Positions 54,245 through 64,000 of a stretch of DNA of 64,000 nt are shown one piece after another (the first letter of the stretch is position 1; every line of letters starts with the position of its first letter). Source of the stretch: Anisus vortex (lineage: Eukaryota; Mollusca; Gastropoda; Planorbidae); the NCBI GenBank assembly GCA_949126835.1, contig OX421505.1:4344587-4408586 (forward strand), written 5' to 3'. The position numbers and the translations under genes were made by a program. The notes beneath the pieces are model-generated. The model was given only the letters and a program-made list of their open reading frames with translations. It had not been told where the DNA came from and did no database searches.

Positions 54245-55784
54245 AGTTAAGCTTGCAGTCTGTCGTGCTTCTATGGAATGTGTGGCAGTCAAAATCATTT
54301 ATTTAATAGACAGCTCTGTGGAAAAAAAATTTCGCAAGGAGGTAATTGAGTGACTAAAATGATGTAATTGTCAACCATGTAAGGCTAGCCCATTCCTTTG
54401 GTATAAATTTGTAGTTATCATCCAGCTGCACTTGTTAAAAAATAATATTCACATTTACTGAATGAGAAAAGAAATAGTAAATTGTATTTTTTTTATATAA
54501 AGGTGCTCATTTAGAAAATTATTGGGATATTTGTGTCAAGAAATCCTCATTAAACATTTGTCTAATTGTATGTTTGCTTCTTTTCAGATTTTCATCTATA
54601 ATATGTTGAATCATTAGAATGTGATCAAATTATATGGCTCCAGAAAGGTCAACAATATCCAGTATTTGTTTTTAAAGTATGCCTGTGGTGGTGAGCTGTT
54701 TGACAGGATAAGTAAAGTGTAAAGTTAGCATTTCATTGACATTTTCTGATAAATAAAATAGAATTCTAATGTGTGTAACTTGATAAAACTGTCTCAGTAT
54801 TTAATTTTGCATACTTGAGTGATAAAAATACATTGTGTTAGTAGAGAAATTTGTTTTTGCAAGCTTATGACCATATGAGAATGCATACTGAGTTTCGTGT
54901 ATTTTTTAAATAAAAAACAGAACCAGACAAAGGCATGAAGCCGAGAGACGCTTTGAGATATTTTCATCAGTTGATTGAGGGTGTTGTAAGTTATATTTTT
55001 TGTATAAATTATTGTCCAATATATTGATTGTTTTATATATTATATTGACTGAGAAGTTTGTTTAGAAATATTAGTTTGTTCATTTTATATGCATCAACGT
55101 TGGTTTCATTTTGTCTTCAGTTTTGTTTTATTTTTGTTATATTATACAAAGAACATTGTGTAAATGTTGACTGGCTTGGTGGACTCAGTAGATGAATCAA
55201 TATGTTGTAAAATATTCTTAACCATTCTTGCACAGAACTACTTTCTTGATATTTATACCTTCATTACTGGCAATTTACTGATTATTCCCCACGGCCCAGA
55301 CTTTATTTTAGAATGACTCAAAAATCCGACATTAAATTTTTAGTTTTTTGTTTGTAAAAAGTGATAATAACATGTAGAGAGTAAATTGTTTTAAAGTTAA
55401 TAACTTATCTTATTAAAAAAATCTAAATCTTAAAATAATTGTATTCATTCATAATAGTAATTCATAAGAAAAAGTTTCATCAACACCTAAGTTCATAATA
55501 AGTCAATAATTAATTGGCCTCATGGAATTGCGATGGCTGATGAAAATATACGCGCTCGGGACGGAGGGGAAAAGTAGGTCAATGGAAATATATGCACCTA
55601 GGGCTGTAAGGGTTCACAGAAATATTTTAGCATCTGTATTTTTTTTTTTCTGTATATTATAAAGTTCTCTGCTTGTCACACATATATATATCTTTATCAT
55701 ACAAAACTTTTCAGGAATATATACACAGCTGTGGTGTATGCCATCGTGATCTGAAACTAGAAAACTTATTGCTGGATGAAAATG
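54245..55784 (+). pseudogene. CHEK1: CHEK1-like kinase domain, four exons, with a stop
   Basis: Four consecutive exons with AG/GT borders encode part of a checkpoint kinase 1 catalytic domain. 54245-54341: VKLAVCRASMECVAVKII (ATP-binding Lys). 54588-54711: MLNH, stop, [11 protein letters not shown], then GGELFDRI. 54921-54985: PDKGMKPRDALRYFHQLIEG. 55715-55784: [20 protein letters not shown] with the catalytic HRD. Intron phases fit: the codon across 54711/54921 and the in-phase 54985/55715 join both keep the frame. CHEK1 normally phosphorylates CDC25 phosphatases in the DNA-damage and replication checkpoint. Problems: TAG replaces the Glu expected after MLNH; Lys stands where family members have Glu (FLKYA for FLEYA, and IKPD for IEPD); the first exon and all exons after 55784 (DFG, activation loop) were not found in the window. 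An unprocessed, partial gene copy is the best reading; a single-base error in a working gene is less likely but possible. Confidence 0.85.
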
Positions 55785-56240
55785 GTAAGCATCTCTTGAC
55801 CTTGTAAAAGTAATGGAAAACAGTTTAAAATAAATAATGTATTTGAGATAAAAATAGGCCTATGTCTTTTTAAATTTGTAATAAATGTAAAAAAAAGTCA
55901 GTAAGACAAAGAATGGATCTCCCATCCCCAGCGTTTTTTAAATGTAATTATTAGTTTCACTTACTGTACACATTTAGGAAAACTAAATGTTACAAAAATA
56001 TTTACAAAAAAAGTAAATAATCATTTACACATAATAAATATATCTACTAGGAGCTATGATGGAGAAATGAATAATTACAATGTGTTTTGTTGAAAGAGAA
56101 AGAAAAAATAAAAATTAAAATAAAAACTGAAGTGAGAATGTTTCTTTCGGTATTTAGTTGTTTTTTTCTTATTGTTTACGGTCGCCTGGCCTGGAACATG
56201 CATATGAATTGTTGCTGTCAAACTTTTTACTTCTTATAAA
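55785..56240. other. AT-rich DNA after the last CHEK1-like exon
   Basis: No next kinase exon is visible. 56125-56215 matches a dispersed segment at 49470-49575, sharing GGAACATGCATATG. Confidence 0.55.
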
Positions 56241-56550
56241 TAATAGTACCAGGTGACCGATCATTCGATCGGTAATAAAGAGCAGGCGCTTGTACCTTAA
56301 CATCATGTGTTTGTAAAACAACAGTGCATAAATTTTAAAAATAATTCTTTACCAGACCAATAAATTGTATTTGTCTTTTTTCTTTTTTTTTCTACTATGA
56401 ATAACATGGGCTTTAAATTCTAACAGTCGAAGCAGATTTTTATTTGTGCAGTCCAATATCTAGATTTTGCCCGATAACCCTCCCCCCAAAAAAAAAGAAA
56501 TACAAAAACAAAAAAACAACAGCTTAATCTAATTTTAAACCAAAAAAAAA

Positions 56551-57230
56551 CATGCAGGCTAGAATTGTCAGTTTTAAATCCAACAGAAATATATGTCATT
56601 TATGTCATTAAATCGCCAGGCTACAACGAATACATAAAAGTACTGCGCGTTTGTTTATGTGCAAGTCTAAAAGAGACTTGGGAACTGCCCTTCTACTCTC
56701 GCTCCACTGGCTCCCCGTGAAAGCCAGAATTGAGTATAAAGTGGCACTACTTTGCCATCAGTGCATTTTTAATAACGAGTTTCCGTCCTATCTCAAGGCA
56801 CTAATCAGACCTTATGTCCCGCAAAGAACACCTCTTTCTGCAAACTCATCGCTTCTGGAAGAGCCCCGTTTCTCTCTGACGACCGTTGGCCTTAGAGCCT
56901 TCTCAGTATCCGGTCCGAAGGTGTGGAATCAACTTCCTATTCAACTGAGGCGAACAAGCTCTACTGTTACTTTTAAACAGAACTTAAAAACTCATTATTT
57001 CAAAATTTACCTTAGATAATATTTAACATGCTTTTGAAACTTACTGTCTTATTTATGGGTTGGGTCGGTTAATGCTACATTTATTTGTTTTGTCTTTTTT
57101 TTAAACATCAATTTAGCTCTTTCACCTGGCCTAGTGTAATATCCGTATTCTTAGTTGTATGTTAAACGCGCTCTGAGCTTACATTATGTTTGTTGGCAGC
57201 GCTATACAAATATTATTATTATTATTTAAA
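56551..57230 (+). mobile_element. LINE family Y 3' end, duplication copy 1
   Basis: An open 122-codon C-terminal piece contains LHWLPVKARIEYKVALLC, YLKALIRPYVPQRT, FSLTTVGLRAFSVSGPKVWN and QLPIQLRR. This is the conserved C-terminal tail of CR1/L2-like LINEs. It ends in GCAGCGCTATACAAATATTA with TTA repeats. The element is 5'-truncated and has no RT core. Confidence 0.85.
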
Positions 57231-57284
57231 AGACTGAAAATGAAAAGTTTAAATTTAAAATATCGTGAATTACGTTACAAGTTT

Positions 57285-57641
57285 TAGTTCTTCTACCCCT
57301 TCCCCTATTGGTGTACGCTCGTTTGAATCTGTGGCGCCTTCACTGTGGAACGGCTTACCTGAGACACTGAAAAACTCTGTGTCAAAAAAGGCATTCAAGA
57401 AGAATTTGAAGACTTTTCTTTTCAACTAAATTGATCAAATACACATCTATCAGCAAAAAACTTGTTTGAAACTATTTTAAAATGTTATTGTCGTTTCGTG
57501 CCTCCATCGGCCGAAACCTTGTTTAAAACTATTTTAGAGTGTTATTGTCGTTTCGATTTTGTGAGCGCGCTGAGCATGCTTTTATTAGCATGGATTGAGG
57601 CGCTATATAAATGACCAATTAATTAATTAATTAATTAACTT
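57285..57641 (+). mobile_element. LINE family Z 3' end, duplication copy 1
   Basis: A second, distinct LINE end reads RSFESVAPSLWNGLPETLKN and KKAFKKNLKTFLFN, then GGCGCTATATAAATGACC and an ATTA repeat tail. It lies directly behind the family Y tail. Confidence 0.8.
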
Positions 57642-57799
57642 TAACAACTGTCAAACTTTCCTATAACATTATGTCAATTTTTTCAACTCCTTCCCTCAAC
57701 CCATTCAAGCTAACAATGAGTTACGGCCGGCAAATATGTTTGATAGGAATTAAAAAGGTCTACGAATAAATGTAAATCGGGTAAAAAAAATAGGCATAG

Positions 57800-57872
57800 T
57801 CTAACTGGAGAATCGAACCCGGGTCACACGCACAGCAGTCCTCTACGTTAACAACTTAGCTAGAGAAGGCAC
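57800..57872 (-). mobile_element. tRNA-like SINE head, duplication copy 1
   Basis: On the minus strand, TAGCTAAGTTGTTAACG is an A box and GACCCGGGTTCGATTCTCC a perfect B box. A T-rich run follows within 30 bases. It could be a tRNA pseudogene, but an insertion between the boxes and the absence of a CCA-proximal stem argue for a SINE. Confidence 0.6.
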
Positions 57873-58555
57873 ATGTCGGATGTAAAAAGCTATTAGACAG
57901 TATATAGGACTAGGCCTAAATAAGTCAGTGACACAAACTCACAAATTTACCAATGGGGATCCGTGGGTACACAAACACGATCTTTATAAATATATAGATT
58001 TTCAATGTTTTCAATGTATTATTCCAAACATTGTTTGACAAAAAAGTAAACAAATATAGTTTGGTGTTAACATTATCTTATATCTTCCATTTGTGTTACT
58101 ATTTATAATAAACTATCGCGGTAAAATATAATATTGATTAATTAAAACAATGGTATGATAAACATTTTTAATTTTTTTATTTTTTATTTTGAGCATTAAA
58201 CTTAAATACTAAATAATTAAAGGTGAAATTATGTTATTTAAAAGACTGCAAATGAAAAGATTATAATATATATAGGCTAAGTTAGATGATGTGTTTAATT
58301 TCTTCACCCCCCCCCCCGCTTCTTAATAAAATTAACAGTATAATACACTTCTGACTATTGTTATAAGGAAAATATGAATAAACTGAATTTACATCTTTTC
58401 TAGTTAACCAGATTTCAAATTGACAATGATAACATATTCTAATATATCTTACTTTGGTAGGCCTTTATAAGCAAATCATACATATTTTTTATGAAACATT
58501 CGTAAACATATGCATTGAATTTTTAAAAAAAGTGCTTACTAATACAGTGTATATT

Positions 58556-58672
58556 ATTTACAGTGTAGAGTATACTGCTACATTGTATACAATTTACAGC
58601 GTAGTGTATACTGCTACAGTGAACACTATATACAGTGTAGTGTAATCTGCTACAGTGTACACTATATGCAGC
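58556..58672. repeat. 38-bp tandem repeat, three copies
   Basis: Units of ACAGTGTAGTGTATACTGCT followed by ACAGTGTACACTATAT are repeated three times; the same array is at about 61878-61995 in the second duplication copy. AGTGTACACT inside the unit is palindromic. Confidence 0.8.
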
Positions 58673-59572
58673 TATTCATTGTTTAAACACAAAAAAGGTG
58701 TTTTTTTCCAAACAATGTCAGATAAAATAAAGTTAAAAATAGACCTTTAGTTTGGTGAAACTTCATCTAATTCTGTTATTATTTAATCGGCAAACTATTA
58801 TCTGACTATTAATTAATACATAAATATTTATTTGTTTTCTTTTTTTAAAAATTTAATCTAAATATATATTGAAGTTTAATCTAAATTATTATTTTCGACG
58901 TGTTTTTTTTTAACAATATTTGAACAAAAAAGTTTAAAAAAGAAAAAAAGGTTTGGAGAAACCTAAATCTAATTCTGTTATTACTTAAACGTAAAACTAT
59001 TATCTCACTAGTAATAAATACGTAATGGAAAACATTTCCAACATGGTTATAAAGATCCCATTAATCTTTTCCTCATATAATTTTTAAGCTGCTATTTTCT
59101 TATATTTCATCTAAAATACATTGAAGATTTTATCATCTAAATAGGCCTAGGCCTCGAGGGCCGCATACTAATATTTGTCAACCCACTGGCTGTAGTTTGC
59201 ACACCCCTGCATTACATAAATTACACTTAGTCTTGCTTTAAATTATATCTATCACCGGTGCGCAACAGTAATCTAAACAAGAAATTAAACTTCTTTCTGT
59301 TGTAGTAAGCCTACGGGTATTCCCGAAACGTCATTATTGCGACGCAACAAAACACCACTCTTGAAAACCGCACCACACGTGGGTCGAACAACGGCATGTT
59401 TTCACGGCCAAAATCAATTATCTACGATAAATCTAAAGGGTATTTTTGTCTAACGTTCATTTCCGATTTTTATTTGTGGGGCCGAAAAGCTGTAGATTTT
59501 TTTTCAGATGAAACAATTCGTGCATTTAAACATGAAGAAAATTGTTAGAGCGCTTTTGAAGAAAATTTCCAG

Positions 59573-59607
<35 letters not shown>

Positions 59608-59903
59608 TAGTACCAGGTGACCGATCATTCGATCGGTAATAAAGAGCAGGCGCTTGTACCTTAACATCATGTGTATGTAAAACAACAGTGCATAAATTTT
59701 AAAAATACTTCTTTACCAGACCAATAAATTGTATTTGTCTTTTTTCTTTTTTTCTACTATGAATAACATAGGCTTTAAATTCTAATAGTCGAAGTAGAAT
59801 TTTATTTGTGCAGTCTGATATCTAGATTTTGCCCGATACCCCCCCCAAAAAAAAAAAAAAAAAAAAAAAAAACAGCTTAATCTCATTTTAAACCAAAAAA
59901 AAC

Positions 59904-60592
59904 ATGCAGGCTAGAGTTGTCAGTTTTAAATCCAACAGAAATATATGTCATTTATGTCATCAAATCGGCAGGCTACAACGAATACATAAAAGTACTGCGC
60001 GTTTGTTTATGTGCAAGTCTAAAAGAGACTTGGGAACTGCCCTTCTACGCTCGCTCCACTGGCTCACCGTGATAGCCAGAATTGAGTATAAAGTGGCGCT
60101 ACTTTGCCATCAGTGCATTTTTAATAACGAGTTTCCGTCCTATCTCAAGGCACTAATCAGACCTTATGTCCCGCAAAGAACACTTCGTTCTGCAAATTCA
60201 TCGCTTCTGGAAGAGCCCCGTTTCTCTCTGACGACCGTTGGCCTTAGAGCCTTCTCAGTATCCGGTCCGAAGGTGTGGAATCAACTTCCCTTTCAACTGA
60301 GGCGAACAAACTCTACTGTTACTTTCAAAAAGAACTTAAAAACTCATTATTTCAATATTTACCTTCGATAACATTTAACATGCTTTAGAAACTTACTGTC
60401 TTATTTATGGGTTGGGTCGGTTAATGCTACATTTATTTGTTTTGTCTTTTTTTTTAATCATCAATTTAGCTCTGTCACCTGGCCTAGTGTAATATCCGTA
60501 TTCTTAGTTGTATGTTAAACGCGCTCTGAGCTTACATTATGTTTGTTGGCAGCGCTATACAAATATTATTATTATTATTATTATTATTTTAA
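59904..60592 (+). mobile_element. LINE family Y 3' end, duplication copy 2
   Basis: The second copy of the element at 56551. It is open for 155 codons and has a longer TTATTA tail (about 60563-60588). Residue differences from copy 1 are few. Confidence 0.85.
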
Positions 60593-60644
60593 AGACTGAA
60601 AATGAAAAGTTTAAATTTAAAATATCGTAAATTACGTTACAATT

Positions 60645-61003
60645 TTTAGTTCTTCTACCCCTTACCCTATTGGTGTACGCTCGTTTGAATCTGTGGCGCC
60701 TTCACTGTGGAACGGCTTACCTGAGACACTGAAAAACTCTGTGTCAAAAAAGGCATTCAAGAAGAATTTGAAGACTTTTCTTTTCAACTAAATTGATCAA
60801 ATACACATCCATCAGCAAAAAACTTGTTTGAAACTATTTTAAAATGTTATTGTCGTTTCGTGCCTCCATCGGCCGAAACCTTGTTTAAAACTATTTTAGA
60901 GTGTTATTGTCGTTTCGATTTTGTGAGCGCGCTGAGCATGCTTTTATTAGCATGGAGTGAGGCGCTATATAAATGACCAATTAATTAATTAATTAATTAA
61001 CTT
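60645..61003 (+). mobile_element. LINE family Z 3' end, duplication copy 2
   Basis: The duplicate of 57285-57641, with the same WNGLPETLKN block and ATTA tail. Confidence 0.8.
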
Positions 61004-61157
61004 TAACAACTGTCAAACTTTCCTATAACATTATGTCAATTTTTTCAACTCCCTCCCTCAACCCATTCAAGCTAACAATGAGTTACGGCCGGCAAATATG
61101 TTTGATAGGAATTAAAAAGGTCTACGAATAAATGTAAATCGGGTAAAAAAAATAGGC

Positions 61158-61232
61158 ATAGTCTAACTGGAGAATCGAACCCGGGTCGCACGCACAGCAG
61201 TCCTCTACGTTAACAACTTAGCTAGAGAAGGC
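61158..61232 (-). mobile_element. tRNA-like SINE head, duplication copy 2
   Basis: The duplicate of 57800-57872 with intact A and B boxes. It differs in the base before the B box (GCGACCCGGG here, GTGACCCGGG there). Confidence 0.6.
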
Positions 61233-62687
61233 ACATGTCAGATGTAAAAAGCTATTAGACAGTATATAGGACTAGGCCTAAATAAGTCAGTAACACAATA
61301 GGGTTCCGTGGGGACACAAACACGATCTTTTTATATATAGAGATTTTCAATGTTTTCAATGTATTATTCCAAACATTGTTTGACAAAAAAGTAAAAAAAT
61401 ATAGTTTGGTGTTAACATTATCTAATATCCTCCATTTGTGTTACTATTTATAATAAACTATCGCGTAAAAAATATTATATTGATTAATTAAAACAATGGT
61501 ATGATAAACATTTTTTTTTTTTTTAATTTTGAGCAATAAACTTAAATACTAAATAATTAAAGGTGAAATTATGTTATTCATTGAAAAGACTGCAAATGAA
61601 AAGATCATAATATATATAGGCTTCGTTAGATGATGTGTTTAATTTCTCCCCCCCCCCCTCAATAAAACTAACAGTATATTACACTTCTGACTATTGTTAT
61701 AAGGAAAATACGAATATACTGAATTTACATCTTTTCTAGTTTACCTGATTTCGAATTGACAATGTTAACATATTCTAATATATCTAACTTTGGTAGGCCT
61801 TTATAAGCAAATCATACATATTTTAAATGAAACATTCATTGAATTTTTAAAAAAGTGGATACTAATACAGTGTTTATTATTTACAGTGTAGAGTATACTG
61901 CTACATTGTATGCTATATACAGCGTAGTGTATACTGCTACAGTGAACACTATATATATTGTAGTGTAATCTGCTACAGTGTACACTATATACAGCTATTC
62001 ATTGTTTAAACACAAACAAGTTTTAGAGGTGTTTTTTTTTCAAAAAATGTCAGATAAAAGAAAGTTAAAAATAGACCTTTAGTTTGGTGAAACTTCATCT
62101 AATTCTGTTATTATTTAAACGGCAAACTATTATCTGACTATTAGATAATTCGTAAATATGTATTTGTTTTTCTTTTTTTTTAAATTTAATCTAAAATATA
62201 TTGAAGTTTAATCTAAAATATATTGAAGACGTTCTAATCTAAATAAGCCGCGAGGGCCGCATACTATCATTTGTCCGCCCGCGCGTTATCCACTGGCTGT
62301 AGTTTGGACACCCCTGCATTAGGGCCTACATAAATTACACTTGGTCTTGCTTTAAATTATTTCTATCATCGGTGCGCAACAGTAGTTTAAACAAGAAATT
62401 AAACTTCTTTCTGCTGTAGTAAGCCTACGGGTATTCCCGAAACGTCATAACTGCGACGCAACAAAACACCGCTCTTGAAAGCCGCACTACATGTGGGTCG
62501 AGCAATGGCATGTTTTCACGGCCAAAATCAATATCTACGATAAATCTAATGTGTATTTTTGTTTAACGTCCATTTCCGATTTTTATTTGTGGGGCCGAAA
62601 AGCTGTAGATTTTTTTTTAGGTGAAACAAGTAGTGCATTAAAACATGAAGATAATCGTTAGAGCGCTTTTGAAGAAAATTTCCAGAC

Positions 62688-62718
<31 letters not shown>

Positions 62719-62743
62719 CAATTTTAACTCGTATTATAGTATA

Positions 62744-62794
<51 letters not shown>

Positions 62795-62823
62795 TATATA
62801 TATATACATATACATACAATATA
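62688..62823. repeat. TA microsatellites
   Basis: Two TA runs (about 62690-62713 and 62748-62805) separated by 35 bp. Frames reading Ile-Tyr polymers are artefacts. Confidence 0.95.
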
Positions 62824-64000
62824 TCGTCGGCATCCGTCCGTCTCCAAGAGACGATGGTGTAGCTTCACGGCAAAGGTGACCAGCTGCACCGCCGAGAATG
62901 GCTGTGGAGGCCAACTCGGGAGTGGCAATCCCTGCCGCACTTCAGGCATTTGAAGGTGGATGGCTGTTGTAAAGGAACCTTCCGCCTCGCTCTTTTCTGG
63001 ATGGCAGCTTCCATGCGCCCAGTTTCTGCGCGTGATGTGCCAAGCCTGACTGCGAGCCTCCAGGTTGGTCGGTCAGAAGCTTGGCATTCCCATGTGTCAA
63101 GGTCAATTGAGCTCTCGTTCAGGTCTCTTTTGCAAAGGTCCTTGAATCGCAGTTTTGGGCGCCCTATCTTCCGGTGGCCTTCGACCAGTTCTCCATAGAG
63201 GAGGTCTTTAGGAATGCGACCTGCATTCATCCTTTTCACATGGCCGAGCCACCTGAGGCGTTTCTCACTGAGCACAGCGTGAAGGCTGCTCATGTTGGCT
63301 CTCTCCAGCACCTCTGTGTTGGAGACCCTATCCTTCCACTTGATCTGCAGTATTCTCCGTAGGCACCTCATATGGAAGCTGTTGAGTTTCTTCTCGTGCC
63401 TCGCGTAGGTGGTCCATGACTCACAGCCATACAGGAGAGTGCTGAGTACGCAGGCGTGGTAGACGCGCAGTCTGGTCCTCTCGGTGAGGCTGGAGTTGAC
63501 CCACACTCGCTGTTTTAGTTGAGCCATGACTGTGGCTGCCCTGGCGATCCTGCTGTTGATCTCCAAGTCGATGGACTGTGAACTCGAGATAATGGACCCG
63601 ATGTATGTGAAGTTTTCGACAACCTCCAAGGTGTGTCCATCGATGAAAATGTTTGGAGGGGTCTCCGTGCCCTGAGCCATGACGTTTGTCTTTTTCAGGC
63701 TTACAGTCAGGCCGAACTCCTTGCATGCATGAGAGAAGCAAGTGACGAGCTGCTGGAGTCCGTCTTCGGTGTGTGATGTCAAGGCTGCATCATCAGCGAA
63801 GAGCATCTCTCGAATGAGGACCTTTTTGACTTTGGTCTTGGCACGAAGACGCGCTATGTTGTAGAGCTTGCCATCAGACCTGGTGTGAATGAAAACACCC
63901 TCGCTGCAGTCCTTGAAGGCGTGTTGGAGGAGCATGGAGAAAAAGATGCCGAAGAGTGTAGGCGCGAGGACGCAGCCCTGCTTTACTCCGCTGCTGACTG
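62824..64000 (-). mobile_element. LINE family D, 3' half (runs off the window)
   Basis: The frame is open from the window edge (64000) to 62865. It begins in reverse transcriptase motif B (SSGVKQGCVLAPTLFG), then EMLFADDAALTSH (catalytic ADD), TLLYGCESWTTY, RLRWLGHVKRMNAGRIPKDL and a C-terminal Cys/His block, CLKCGRDCHSRVGLHSH. No stops interrupt the visible part, so this copy could be young and even intact, with its endonuclease beyond the window. The 3' untranslated end is short and stops against a TA/ACAY microsatellite. The family resembles animal LINEs with a terminal zinc finger; the clade is not assigned. Confidence 0.9.

Larger units (their letters stand above)
56245..62690 (+). repeat. 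Direct tandem duplication, two copies of about 3.1-3.4 kb
   Basis: Copy 1 begins AGTACCAGGTGACCGATC at 56245 and copy 2 with the same bases at 59609, an offset of 3364. Near the ends, TTTCCAGACATA at about 59566 pairs with about 62679, an offset of 3113. Copy 2 is thus shorter by about 250 bp, mostly because copy 1 has an extra, diverged repeat of TCTAATTCTGTTATTA with its flanks at about 58960-59150. Both copies hold the same order of LINE Y end, LINE Z end, tRNA-like SINE, 38-bp repeats and unique DNA. Identity by eye is high throughout. Confidence 0.93.

Noticed and set aside
57800..57872. Functional tRNA gene on the minus strand
   Set aside because: Good A and B boxes, but the cloverleaf stems cannot be completed by eye and the segment is part of a repeat.

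Overview
This window looks like animal nuclear DNA, most likely from a mollusc and probably a gastropod. The evidence is AT-rich sequence with introns, a tRNA-derived SINE of a type I associate with gastropods, many LINE fragments, two Ty3/gypsy elements, DNA transposons and long satellite arrays. There are no bacterial-type operons. The species cannot be named from the sequence. The palindrome TAGGCCTA is very frequent in the non-repeat DNA. Most of the window is layered mobile DNA; only two loci look derived from cellular genes, and both carry stop codons.

Layout. 0-3 kb: a 43/65-bp satellite, an LTR edge with a primer-binding site, a SINE scrap, a 45-bp satellite and a LINE scrap. 3.7-7.04 kb: a nearly full-length but broken LINE with apurinic-type endonuclease and reverse transcriptase, ending in a GAT-repeat tail. 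7.6-8.7 kb: a two-exon gene (minus strand) for a divergent trypsin-like protein with one internal TAG. 8.7-10.5 kb: an old RNase H-bearing LINE. 11-15 kb: TAGGCCTA-rich DNA, three similar hairpins, a SINE head and a LINE 3' end. 15.07-24.39 kb: a piggyBac-like element interrupted by an 8.2-kb gypsy element. 27.1-38.3 kb: a 32-bp satellite and a CA/ACAY microsatellite, split by a pogo/Tigger-like transposon that is itself split by a second gypsy element. 39.3-40.9 kb: a 79-bp satellite interrupted by a piggyBac transposase fragment. 41-51 kb: small repeats, SINEs and dispersed LINE 3' ends. 51.8-53.7 kb: a 5'-truncated LINE with RNase H. 54.2-55.8 kb: four consecutive exons of a CHEK1 (checkpoint kinase 1) kinase domain, one with a stop. 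56.2-62.7 kb: a roughly 3.3-kb direct tandem duplication of repeat-rich DNA. 62.8-64 kb: the 3' half of another LINE, running off the window.

The most interesting feature is the pair of gypsy elements. In both, the integrase is encoded upstream of the reverse transcriptase and RNase H. This is the unusual order known for the GMR1 group and the reverse of ordinary Ty3/gypsy. The second element also has a capsid region that resembles the SCAN domain. Both lie on the minus strand, and both sit inside DNA transposons with target-site duplications still visible, so the order of insertions can be read directly.
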